Source of the DNA: Eonycteris spelaea
Lineage: Eukaryota; Chordata; Mammalia; Chiroptera; Pteropodidae
Reading direction: 5' to 3'
Length of the DNA stretch: 64,000 nt
NCBI GenBank assembly: GCA_003508835.1
Contig: PUFA01000551.1
Location: 1-64,000, forward strand
The position numbers and the translations under genes were made by a program. Of this stretch, positions 1-13,200 are shown piece by piece. A model generated the notes under the pieces. That model was not told the origin of the DNA. It ran no database searches and saw only the letters and a program-made list of their open reading frames with translations. How positions within the stretch are numbered: the stretch's first letter is position 1; each line of letters opens with the position of its first letter.

Positions 1-380
1 AAGAAACCTGCCCGGTTCTTCTGAGATGTTCTCATGTCAGCTTTATAAGCATTCATCCTACAAAATAGTAAGCTAATGTTTGAACACAATTTCCAAGATA
101 AAGCACATTTTTCATAAATAATGAAGTCTTTTTCTCAGGCACCTCAGAAGTATACAAAAGAAATTTAGTTTGACAGATCTCTCGGAATGTGTTTAACCTG
201 GTATTTCAACAGATTTAAGATTTCCAGGGTTTCACAAGGGCCAGATTTTATTTGAATTACTCAGAAGAGAAAGAAACTGTCTTCTGAAAGAGGTGAACTC
301 AATCATTAACAATAGAAAAAGTATCCACTGTATTCATCTCTTATAGAAACAGAAAAATATATCATTTCCCCCCTTAGAAT

Positions 381-414
381 AATATATATATGTATATATA
401 TATATGTATATATG
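381..414. repeat. TA/TATG microsatellite
   Basis: Alternating TA with TG interruptions inside the presumed 3' UTR. On the PPP4R2 transcript it reads as a UA-rich stretch. Confidence 0.8.
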
Positions 415-783
415 ACTTAAAGTTCCATTGTACATAGTCAAATAATAAAATCTGGAAATCAGCATGAAACCCTAAAATTCACATGTTAAAATGTTGAAGC
501 TATGACCAAAATATGAAAACTGCTAGAGCTGTCAGAAAGAGACAAGACAAAAAGCTTTTTTTTGTATATGTATAAACTAAATAATTTCCAAAAGGTTTTC
601 AAAATTATAATTATTACTTTCCAGTTTAAAAACTTTAATTCTAAATTAAAAAAAAAAAATCTATACACAAACCACTGATTTGACCAAACCAAAAAAAAAA
701 GTCAGCGGTAAGCAGGACCCAGAGGAGCTGATACTCACAATTCTTACATGTACAACTCTTTCAGGATTTATCTCACAAAGTAC

Positions 784-831
784 TTTATTTTACAACCTGC
801 TTCTCTTGTAAAACTAAAGGTCCACTTTATT
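784..831 (-). terminator. PPP4R2: Candidate poly(A) signals of PPP4R2
   Basis: Two canonical AATAAA hexamers (minus strand) at 826-831 and 784-789, just downstream of the stop codon. Either could produce a very short 3' UTR. Use is not demonstrated. Confidence 0.5.
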
Positions 832-901
832 ACATAAAAGTTTTATACAGTGTAAAACCAGAACTGTATGTAAAATACTGCATCTAAATGTTTCTAAATA
901 G

Positions 902-1217
902 TTAGTCTTGTTCCATTGGTTCATCTGTGACTTCTGTGGCTTCATCGTCATTTTCCATGGATGATTCTGAAAGAATCTCTCCAGTTTTACTGGAATTGGA
1001 TCCTACTAATTCTGTTTCATGGCAATCAGAACCACTACTTACAGGGCCTGTATTTTCACTACCTTCAGAATGTAAATCTTTCTCAGCTTGAGTCAGATCA
1101 GATTCCTCCATTTGATTATTTTCCTCAGAAGTCTCTTCGTTCACAGTTAAGGCATCATCAGATTCTTTTTCTTGATTTTTTTTTCTGGGATCATTCCTCT
1201 TGATGTCATAAAAGACT
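902..1217 (-). CDS. PPP4R2: PPP4R2 coding exon 9 (acidic C terminus), with a 1-base frame break
   Basis: Begins in frame with exon 8 as [12 protein letters not shown] run of nine A (1179-1187 on the minus strand) is one base short of the expected AAAGAAAAAA-type stretch. The rest, [20 protein letters not shown] to [15 protein letters not shown] and the stop at 902-904, is one frame over. Two clean codon losses relative to human (one Leu in EKDLLHSEG, one Glu in TEELVG) look like ordinary divergence. The acceptor is TTTTTAG| at 1218-1219. Confidence 0.93.
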
Positions 1218-4200
1218 CTAAAAATAAGCAAATGTTGTTGCAGTTAAATTTTATTTTTAAAATACCGCCACATGAATTGTGATACTCTATAATTCAAATC
1301 ATATCCCCTGAAACTCAGCAGCAACTATATAAATGTGGGAGAAAAGCCCAACATCAGCATTATAAGGAGTTCCATTATGTTAAATTCTTTCAAGCAAAAA
1401 ATGAAGTACAAAAATTTGAGGATCTCCTTATGCCACCCTTTTACAGATGGTCTCTAAATACCTTCTTCTTCCTCTTCATCCTCTTCTTCATCCTCTTCAG
1501 TACAGTGTTGCCTGGCATGACTACTTTCTTTGTCTTTATCCTGAGATGAAGATGATGCTTCTGTTTTCTACCATAACTGAGGAAATTTCACTGGAAGATG
1601 TCTGACTGGCTGTCTCCCTGACTTCACTTTCTTTGTCAAATCGAAGTCTTTTTACCTCATGCCCTTCAGCTTCCACAGCATCTTCATCTGGGTGTTTATT
1701 TTTCAAAGGGCTCACTGAGGAACCTTCTGATCCAGATGTCAAAGAGTCACTGTAAATGGTTTTTTAAAGTGTCATTAATAAGATTGTTTCTTCATCTTCT
1801 ACATTCTTATTTTTAAGGTCTAATACATTTTAAGTTGTATTTCAGTGTTAAATTATAATATCTGGGCGAAGAAAACACAAGAGAAAAATTTCAAGGGAAC
1901 CTAAGCTGTTTAATGAATACTCCCAGAACTAGTCAGTAAGTAATACTGCAAGACCTTTCTGTGCAATTCTCCCATAAGTGTCCTCGTATAATAAAACTAC
2001 AAGTCTTCCATATGGGCATACTCTTTAAATCCTTATTTAGTCTTCTTTATCTTAATATAATATAGAACATTTAAGATGGGATATAAATGTTTCCTTTTAT
2101 GATCTACAATAAAATTATTCACAAAATTTCAACTCATTTACAAATACTTTTAGTAACTTTCAAAAACAAGAAATAAAATACATCATGACCACTCATTTTT
2201 GTAAGACCCTATTTTAAAGAGGATCTCCCCAAATTAAGTAGTTTTAAGCCTTTTCAGTGCCCATCTTCAGCATGTGCTAAATGCTACAAACAGAAGCCAC
2301 AGCACCTATGACCACATTAAACTTGTTCTACCCCTAAAAACAATAATAAATTGTAAATAATAAACGATGAGTACTGAAAGCCATCAATAGATAATTACAT
2401 TTTACAACATTTTTTAAAAATATATAAATCACATACAAACCTGTGGGTTTTGTCCTCATTTTGCTCTAAGTTTGACTCCTTGACATCTGTGTTCTCAGGC
2501 AAGCCATTTGTTGTCATGGGGACTGACAAAGAGACTTTTGGTCGATTAAGTGGCCTAGGTGTTCCAGGCCCATTTATATTAGACCTATGGGAAGATAAAT
2601 AAACATCATTTCCCCATTTCCATAAAAAGTCATCTCTCCCAAGGTTTGTTTATATGAACACATCACAGAAATATTTGCTGCAATTTTGACTTTCAGATCC
2701 ATGTTACCAAATTAATTATTTAGTATAGCCTATATTCTCCATAAAATACCCATTAAAAAAAAAAGTATATTGAACCCACTACTCAAAATTAGAAAAATGT
2801 AAACTCTTTGGATATTAAAAATCAAGGATCTTACCTCTCAGTATAACTTGGTGAATTTCCAGGAAACATAACACCATTCATTCGATTTAAACTATTAGTA
2901 TTGTTTTTTCTATGAGAAAAGGAAAAAAAAAACACACTTATGGATGGTTTAGTTCTTTAATTTTGACAAGAATCACATGTCTACAAGATCTGTTGTAAGA
3001 TCTTACTGTCAAAAAATCCAAATATAGAGAAGTCTGTGAGAAATAACAATTATAGGATTATCTTACTATCTTAATTAACAATACAGGTATATTCTTGAAA
3101 CCATCCCTTAAAAAATTCATGAAATCAGAAAATTTTTTAACCTTAAACTGATGTTTCTCAACAGGGAGCATCCTCTTCACAAACTCCCTACCCCCACCCT
3201 GCATAACCAGGACACATATGGCAATGTCTGAAGACATTTTTGTGGGGAGAGAGGGATTACTGGCAGCTAGTGGGTAGAGGCCAGGGATACTGCCAAAACT
3301 CCTGTAATTTCCAGGGCATTCACTTGTAATAAAATGTTAATAGTGTTAAGGACTGTGCCCATAACTCACATCTTAATTTACTATATAAATCCTGACAACT
3401 GGAAAGAGTTTTCCATCATGAAGAGAAATGTCATCAAGTAGCTAATCCAAACCAAGGAGTTATGCCCTGGAGATGACCTGGAAAGGTATCCCAGGGCCCT
3501 AAGTGCCATGACAGTACCGAAATCCAATGTTAAGATTACAATAAATAATGAATCCCTTTAATTCAAATACCTTTACTTGAAAAACACAAGTAATGTTTTT
3601 AGTGTATGAGCTGCTAAAGCGAGCACAACCCAAAGTAATATTGGTAACATTCTACTCTGGAAATTAAGTAGTAGATTTACAAGAATTTACAAATGTTATC
3701 ATGCTTAATTACATATAAAATAAATACCACCTATTTTAAGACTAATATATTAGAAATGATAGAATAACTAGAATATACTAGAAATAGAAACATCTCTATA
3801 CTTACTCTGAAGAAGGGTAAACACAGCTAACAACCATCACATTCTGCAAAAACAAAAATTAGAGTTTTAATATGAGGTAAAGTATTTCCTACATCATAAA
3901 GTTTAAGCATTCATTTTTAATTTCTAAAATTCATTCTGTTAGGTTTTATTTATTCTGATTTTACTAATAAAAAATTACATGTTTAAAGATGAAAACTTAT
4001 AATCAAACAAAAAATTAAAAGACCAATATCTTACTAATGCATTTTTATTTTCTGCCATTTATTTTTTACTCTACTTTACTTTGGAGCCCTAATATTATAT
4101 ATTGTATGTAACTGAATAGTACCATGCTCTCCTTACTTTACTCACCTCAAGATATTTATATATTAAAGCATTTAGGCCAACTATAATGAACTTCCTTATA

Positions 4201-7200
4201 AAGCAATACCAATCCAAAGCTTGATGTGCAGGATCATATACTCCAAGGAAAAAGACTCAAATCTTTTTTATAATATAACCTTATTGGTAATAACAACTTA
4301 TTGGTAATAACAATATTCAGTAAACACTATGAGTCAGAGTTAAGTGCTTTACATTTAATCTTCCTCACAACCCTATTACTATCCACATTTTACAGATCAG
4401 GAAACTGAGACTTAGGTTAAGTAACTAGTTCAGTTACTTAGGTTAAGTAACTGGTTAAGTAACATACCAGGCAGGGCCACCCCTGGTATGACTACTGTGA
4501 CACTGCCTCTTCATCCAAAGATCACCACAATGTAATTATTAAAAAGTCCCTGAGCTGAAAAATAAGTGTTAATAAAACATCTTAAATTCATCTTCTTCAG
4601 AAATTTTATTAAACTGAGGGCATGGAAGTTCAACAAAACATTAATCCACTCAGGCCCTATGATCTATATTATAAGTCACTAAGTAATAGCTCTAGATTTT
4701 TGCTCCAAGGGTAAAATAAATGGAATTTGAATTATGACCTTAAACACTGGACTATGTTTTAGGATCGATCACCATGTGAAGGAATTAGCAACCCATTGGT
4801 CCAATCTTGGTTCCTACAGGGATCCTTCATTTGTTCTTCACTCTAGACAAGTCAATTTCTTACTTTTCCTTCCCTCAAATACCTTGATGTCTTTGTCCAT
4901 TACATTGTTTCCTTTGTCCAGAAAGCCTTTCCTTTCACTAATATACCTTCATAAGAAAGCTAATGCTTCCTTCATTCTTAAAATCTGACCTTTGTCTTTC
5001 TCAATATCTAACTTAAATGGTCTGCATCAGTGATTTCCCAAAGTTGTGTACCTCTGAATTCCAGCACTAAAACTAAATGAATTCTGTGGGCTAACAAGTT
5101 TGTAAAACACTCTAAAGTATCTATTACAGAACTTTGCAGAACATTTAATATGTTGATGTATATATTATGAATATCCGAGAGACAATACCAAGCTGTGTTC
5201 CCCAAACTTAACTGTTCACAAGCCCTCTTTCTGCTCCCTCTATTAAATCACTCTGAAGCTTTCCCCAGAATTCAGCAAACAATTTGGGGAAAACTTCACG
5301 TAGGCCAAGAAACTTATTTCAAGAAAAGATGCCTAAAACAGCTCTTATTCAATGTCTTTTTCTGAAATCTATAATGCTAATTAATATAATTCCAATAATA
5401 AATACCTTCTCTACTCCTCTGAGAAATTTGTCTGTTCCTGTATAGTTTCTCCTTGGATCTGTTAGCAATTCACATAGTCGCTGAATAGTAAATGGGATAC
5501 TGCAAAAGAATATAATTTTATAGTTTGAGGTCATTAATTATCAAGAGAGTTAGAAACATTACTCTAGCTATCTAAAGCTTTATTTAGTCACCCGTGTGTT
5601 AAGCTACAAAAGGAAATGCTACAACAGGGGAATGAATGGGTGAGTCTCTTAAAAACAGGCAAGACAATAGGCACACCTGTCTTTTTATTTAGCAAGAAAA
5701 CATTTTTCCCTTTCTTGCCTTAAAGCAATAAAAAAAGAAAATCAACAGAAAGCTTCAAAATTGACAAAAAAATTAACATTATGAATTCAATTTAAATTTG
5801 TAAGAGAAGTGACCAAATAATCAAGTTAGAGTTTATTTTAATACTTTTTTTCCTCAAGCATTCTTTTGTACAAAGTTTCCCCAAAGTGTTCAAATAAAAC
5901 TATGAAATGTTTCCAATGAAAAAGTATTATAAATATGGTTTTCCTCTACAATTACAATTTTATATATGCTCTACAAGTTTCATGAAACTTAAGATACAAA
6001 CATACTCAATATTTTGGTAAATGTCTTATTGTTAACTTTACCAAACATCTCAACCATAATCAAATTTTCACTTGATCAAAAAATCCCACAAAACTGACAT
6101 AAGTTGGAAATAAAGTCATTTTATAAACATAAAAAGTTTTGACTTGACATCCTATTAGCATTCCTCAGAATTACAATCTGAAAAGCAAATATGAGCATTA
6201 GTTATGACAAATGCAGGTAAGAACAAAATAAAGACCAGTATTTGCCATACAAATCTCTATTTTTATAAAGAAAATTATAAAGCCTCAAATTAATGTTAAC
6301 ATTCAATAAACAGTTCTTTATAGGCAGTTTAACACAATATTCTCCAAGGTAAAGCAGCTCGTAAGTAAACAGTACCAGGATTCAACCCCAGTTTTACTTT
6401 AAATCCCATGTCCTACTTTCCACTATGCCACACACAGTACTTAAAATCATGAGTTTATTTTCTGATTGAACAAACTACATTTAGTTCTCATATTCTTAGC
6501 ACAAATACTATTCTTATATTCTTATAAAGTCAGTATAAGATTGAAAACAAATTTTAAAAATCTATAAATGTTATTCATATAAAAACAAACATTTTAGTTA
6601 TTTGAGAGGGAAAATCAATCTTTTCTCAATTAGCATCAAACCTAAAGTCAGAAAACTATCATTCTGCCAAAAGACTGGGCACTAACTAAAAGATTAACAT
6701 TACAGATATCACAAATATTCAGAAACAGCCAGAAATACCGACTTCTTTGATGTTCATCATGACTACTACAGAAAATTCCTTAGGGCTCCTAAAAAGGAAT
6801 ATTCTTTTCCTTGCTTTAAAAATCTATTCAGCGTGAAATACACTGTGAAAACTACAAATCTTTAAAATGGAAAAAGGCACAAAACATACCAAAAACATTA
6901 CTATTAATAAAACTATAAGCTTACACATCTGTTTTGTTCATCCCTTATAAAGACAACACATAACTGGAAACCTACAGCAAATAGACAACTGTTACTCCTT
7001 TAAAAAAAAAAATTTTAGTATTTTCTCAAACTACATATATAAACAACATTAGTTTCCAAATAGTCTTTTCTCATAATTGAAAGCTTCTAAAGGATTCCTT
7101 CACATTGTGCTCAACATATCACTTATTTACATACATACATATACATACATACATAGATACATTAAATACACTACACAATTTCAGAGTATTAGTGGCACAA

Positions 7201-7247
7201 CTGAACCTTAGCCCCTACTCTGTCTGGTTCATTACTCTCCAAACCTT

Positions 7248-7279
<32 letters not shown>

Positions 7280-10200
7280 GACGCACCATGTTATTTCCTA
7301 TGTTATTTCCTAATTATCTCAGGGATACTGTAATTCAAACAGCAGTTAATAAAAAATACTTAAAAGATGTCTAGTTATGTCTTTTCCACCAACTAAATTT
7401 CTTTCACACATCAAAAGTAGTATTTTCTCCTAAATGAAAATTAGCTTTAAAAGATGAGTAACTACACTTCCTGTTTACACTAAATGTTTGACTAATTTTC
7501 TTTAGGAAGTTAAGTAAAACTGTAGTCACTTATTAACAATTTATGTTTTGGTGACTATCAATACTGTTTTTGTGAGAAAAATGTATTACATTTGCATTGC
7601 AATGTCAGCAATAATAGCCTATGATAAAATGAGTTGACATCCTTAAGACACTTTCAGCTTTTAAAGTCATTTTACCAAGTGTCCAACAGATGGCACCAAA
7701 GTGTCATAACACTTCCCTTTCTCACTTAAACCGACAATTACTATTTAGTTGTAAATAACAGTATTCATTGGAAATTTCAATAATTTTGACGATTGCACTG
7801 AAAGGTGTCTTTACATACAGGTAGTACTTTCAAATAAATATGAGGGCCTACTATAGGCTACAAAAACTTAATAGCTGAGTAGACAGATGTGAATAATTAT
7901 AATAAATGGTTAACAAAATTATGTACACAGTGCCATGACTGAATAAAGCGCATGCCAGGGAAGCAAGCATGAACCAGGGAAGACTAAATCTGAGGTGGGT
8001 CTTTAAAAGAAGGTATAAGAATAAACCAGATAAACACATCCCAAATAAACACACAGCACAAAAATACAAAAAGTTTGCTGTCTGTTACTCTTCCATTAGA
8101 CATAGCACACAAAAGTTTATTCTAGCTTCTGAAAATATTGTCTTTTCCTAATAAAAATCACTAGCGAAATTAAGACACACATGAGCAAAAAGGTACTACT
8201 CACTCATGATAAAAATATGAACTAGATAGAATCCCTAAATTTGGGTATATGGGGGAAGGATGCTCATTAGCAAAGGTATATTGTAAAATAAACAGCTCAT
8301 TAGAAAAATATTTGGAGTTATTTCAAATAAAAGGCATACAAGTTTACTCTGCAATATATTATTTTTTGCCCACATCATAAGATGAAAAACTAAGAGTATT
8401 TAAGGAACTGAAAAAAAAAGCTTTTTAAAAGGGTATGACTACCTAGCAATTTTTTTTTAAAGTATCCCTACAAAATCTAATAAAACCACACCGACACACA
8501 CAACGTAAAATATCCAAAAGTTACAGATGGTATTACAACAGAAATACTACAGAACACTGTCGACCAACCTTCTTTTAATGTACCTTCTTTTAAGGTAATG
8601 TGATTTAAAAAATACAGTAGCTAGCAGACTTGGAGACCTTGCCAAAGTTGAATTTACCTATCATAAATCTTCATGTCCTTATACATGGAAAACAGGGATT
8701 CTGAAATTGCACTTTTCACGTGGACTAAATATGACAATATATACTTAAATCACTTAACAATGCCTAAAATATTTCACGAAGTATTTAATAAATCTTAGTT
8801 CCTATTATCCTGATCTCATCTACTATTTAATGAAGATTGTAGGAAGGCACAAATGTCCCAAAAACCAACTACTCAGGAGCAAAAAAAAATGATAAAGAGA
8901 TAATCATAAATCAGACATCCTATTAAGAAAAATGCTAAGAGCCAATTCAGCTTTGTTTTATACATAAAGATGTGACTATTAACAGCCACATTCATACAAG
9001 TGCCTTAGTTAACAAAATTACTTAAGTCAGACCTGAACTCTCTCTCAGGTATCAAAGGCTGAAGGGGTTCTGTTTTGTTTACTCTTAAGTCCTACGAAGT
9101 CAGAAATACCACTGGAATACTGTGATATTATATGTACTTAAAGCAATATGCTATTTCTATACTCAGGTTTTCACATGTAGATAAAATACATGTACATAAA
9201 TATTTATATGCATATAATTTATACCGCAAATCAAATGTCAGAAATTATGAGATTTACTGAAAGATGTCATTGGAAAATGACAAGTATTAAAAAATTTAAA
9301 GAAATGAAGAATCAGCCTCTTTCATTAACGGTAAGTACTCCTTAACTAAGCAAACTAATATCTGCACCATTCCCCATCCAAAAATAAACCCATAGCAATT
9401 GTCGATTTTAATCAAGTTAATCATCTTTTACAGAGCCTACAGTAGTCTGAATTATTTTAATTGCATCAAATAAAAATATTAAAACATTCAATTTCTAATT
9501 TTTATCTTTCAACTTAAAAAATTTTCTTAGAGCGAGCACAAGAGCACTGCTTCAAATCATAATATCATGAAACATAACAAGGTGGGGAATACAGGAAGGA
9601 GGGAAGGCAACTAAACTGATTCTCAACTAGTTATGCTAACAGAAAGGGAGTAAAGAAAAAATACATTTTAACCAATAGAGTCAATAGCTCAATAAACAAT
9701 AACACAAATAATTACAAAAAATACAATAACTGTTATTTTCCCCAATCAAGTAGCAGAAAATCCAGCAAGCACTAACTAAAACATGACCACATAGTAAGAG
9801 AACAAAGGAACAAAAAAAGACTAGAACCCATTCTCTCATTCCCGAATAATCTTGAACTGTAAAGCAAACAATACAGAATTTTAAAAGGAGTGTTTTCTAT
9901 CTACTATTCAGACTTAAAGAGTCTAAAAATCTCATATATAACCTTTAAACAAAATATGAAGAGGCACACTTATGAGAGATGGCCGTGTTCATGCACACAC
10001 ACACAAAAAACAATCATGTGAAAGTTCTCAGAATTAAGCAAAATGTGGTTAATTATGCATATTAAATTAACGTTGGAGAAGAAATTCGACAGTCAGAAAG
10101 AATGTTTTGCCAAAAGATAGTAAACACTCCTCAGCTGTGATTATACCTGCTTTAGAAATGACATATCAAAGGTTTTTAGGTATCATGTGGTGGTGCAGTT

Positions 10201-13200
10201 TTTCCAAACCTCTCTTAACGTAGAGCCTTGATATTTTAGTCAACTACCTAAAATAAGTGAAACATCCTGCTTATTTTAGAAAGATCTTAGGTTTAACACA
10301 ATTGTCAAAGGGATACAAGATTTAAGTGATTAATTCTTTCAATCATTTAGAGGACATCTTTTTAAAACCTCTAGGGATGTAAATTACATTCTTCCTACCC
10401 CTGAAAATCCCTCTTTGTGTACCATTATAAAAATGAACTACTAGCTACTAGTAGTTTCTAAATTATACTCATAGTGTCTACAATAGGAGGATTTTCAAAA
10501 ATGGCCCTTTTTAATCATTAAATACTATATACTATACCTTTGTTCATTACAATCTCAAACAGAGAACATAAAATACCGACAAATACCTTTTAATTGACCA
10601 TTCCATTAAAGTTTCTATTTTTGTTAATTTTATTTTTTGGTGTTTCCTCATCTAAAAAAAAGTTAACTTTTAATTCTGGAAAGTAGCTATAATCTATCTT
10701 TTCCTATAAAATTTTAAAGTTCAAAAATAATCTTAAAGGACAAGAAAATGTGACTATACTGAAAAAATAAAAAAAGATTTAAGCATCCAACAATGTAATT
10801 TTAATTATATCTACCATGGCCCACTGTACCAAATACAGATATAGAACTGTTCATTCATTCAATACTTGTTTGAAGACCTACTATATTTAGGCAGTCACTG
10901 TTCCAGGCCTTGTTTGGAAAAGATGTTACACCTGCTCTCTAGCATCTTATAGTTCAGGAAGTCAAGCAAACATGTGAAGGATGAATTCCACTGCAAAGAG
11001 GGAAAATTTATACAATGACAGTACACTAAAATAATTTTAGAAAAAGGATAAATCCTCACGTCAAAATACTATATAGTATTTAATGATTAAAAAACAAAAG
11101 CAAAACAAAAAAAACTTACCAATTAGAAAATCACCAAAAGATAAGGAAAACAAAAGGGATATGAAACTACAATTCACTAAAGAATCAATAAGGACATAAA
11201 AAGATGTTCACTCTCATTTGAAATCAAAGAAACGAATCCATGCACACACACAAAAAATTAACAAAGAATTTACACTATTCTGCATTTATATACACATGAA
11301 AGCACAAATAAACATTTTATGAGGTCACTTTAGCAGTATCAATAAAAATTTTAAGTGTGCATACACAATGACCTAGCAATTTTGCTTCTACAAATTAAAA
11401 AAGGAAAAATAAATCTATAATCAATATATCATCAATGCAAGACAATTAACAACACAAGAAGGTATATATAAAGATGCTAATTTACAAGCACTACTTTTAA
11501 CAGCCAAAAAATAAACGTCTACAACATTTATGGGGTCAGGGCAAAGGAATTATACCTGTTCATATAATATAAAGTGCAGCCATTTCAAATAAACAGGAAA
11601 ACAAAACACAGTTATAAATGTACTGATATAGAGAAGTTGTCAAAGCTCTTCTAAAAGGAAAACAACTAGCATATAACATGACTCTTTGATTCTTTTATGT
11701 ATTCCTATGACACCTGGGGATCTTTTCAAACTATGAACATTTATCCCTTTTGTAATTTAAAATATAATCTATTACAGATAGTAGTAGTATATACTAAAAA
11801 GAACCAACCCTCAAACTGGTTGAAAAGAAGAAAATGCTGCCTTTACCACCGTTAGCAATACTGTTTAAAGCAACAAACTGATATTCAAAACACAAAAATA
11901 AAATTGAAAAACGTTATAGACATATTTGGATGTATCAATATATTATGATACACACAAAAAAGTACATTAAAAAGTAAAAAATGTTAATATATCATTGATA
12001 AAGACTGGAATATGTCTGATAAGAAAAATTCATAAACTGTCATTCTAAAAATTCAATTAAAAATGTAAGTTCAAAATATTTATGGTTCAAAGATGAAAAA
12101 TGTTTTAAAAGCAATTATGTTTAAGTACGCTTAGGCATTTAATGATTATGCAAGTTATTTTTGGAAGTAGGTCAATTACCTGTTTAGATTAAGGAATCAC
12201 ATATATTTAGACTTATTTAATAACCTACATATCTGTGTCTAGCCAACTTAATTTGGAAGAATTAAAAGTGGTATTATTGATTCGGAATCATAAGTAAATT
12301 AACTTAACATTCACAAAGCAGTGGTTTGTGAATTTGACCTTAACTTGACCTGTTTCACCTTAACTCTTATGTTTAAATGGTAGCCATAATTTACTGAAAA
12401 TAAAAGATGAGTCACCATAATGTCTAATATCTATTTATGCATTATTTATAAATATCCCAAGAAGGATTCTTGAACACATTCAGTTCAATAGTAAATATTA
12501 TGCAACATACTTCTAATACAAAGCATGTGGTTTCTTCTAGGTATGTGCTTAAAAACATTAACTAGTAATAATAAGGAAATATATGCATATGGTTAAATAA
12601 CTTTCAACAGTACAACAGAGTACACAGTGAAAATAAGTCTCCTTCCCGTACCAAATCTCCAGGGGCAAAAACTATAATTGATGGACCTCAAAAATAAAAT
12701 TGTAATTCCCCCTTCACCAACAAAATATTTTAGCAACAGACCTGAAATCAAAACATAAGGATTTGATATTTTAAGCAAAACTCCTAAACTTCAAGGTAAC
12801 ATGACATATAATAGAGGGTTAACTGAATTACACTATCTTGTTGGAAATCCCAATGTGATTAAATACCTGAAGAATGAGATTATTTATGCTACCTAAAAAT
12901 ACAAGTGAAACTGCTTCAAATAAAATATGAATTTATGGTTAACATATTCACATTCATTAAATTTGGTAATGTCACCCCACACTCCAAATTACTAATGCCA
13001 AACTGAAACTGACAATTCAACTTCACATACACCATTTCCTTCAAAAAGGAAACCCTAAAAATAAAGTCCTAAAAATAAAGCATTTAAAATGACACAGAAT
13101 ATGAACATACAACTGTCTTTTAAAGGATCAATTTTATTACAGCACAGAGTATTTTGTCAAGTGGAATGTTATACGAAGGGTGAAAAATAGGTACCTACAT

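Larger units (their letters stand above)
1..901 (-). other. PPP4R2: PPP4R2 3' untranslated region (may continue past the window edge)
   Basis: AT-rich sequence downstream of the stop with no repeat signature except a TA-rich microsatellite. AATAAA hexamers on the minus strand lie at 826-831 and 784-789, only about 70-120 nt past the stop, and another lies near 246-251. Short and long 3' UTR isoforms are both possible. The true cleavage site cannot be fixed from sequence alone. Confidence 0.7.
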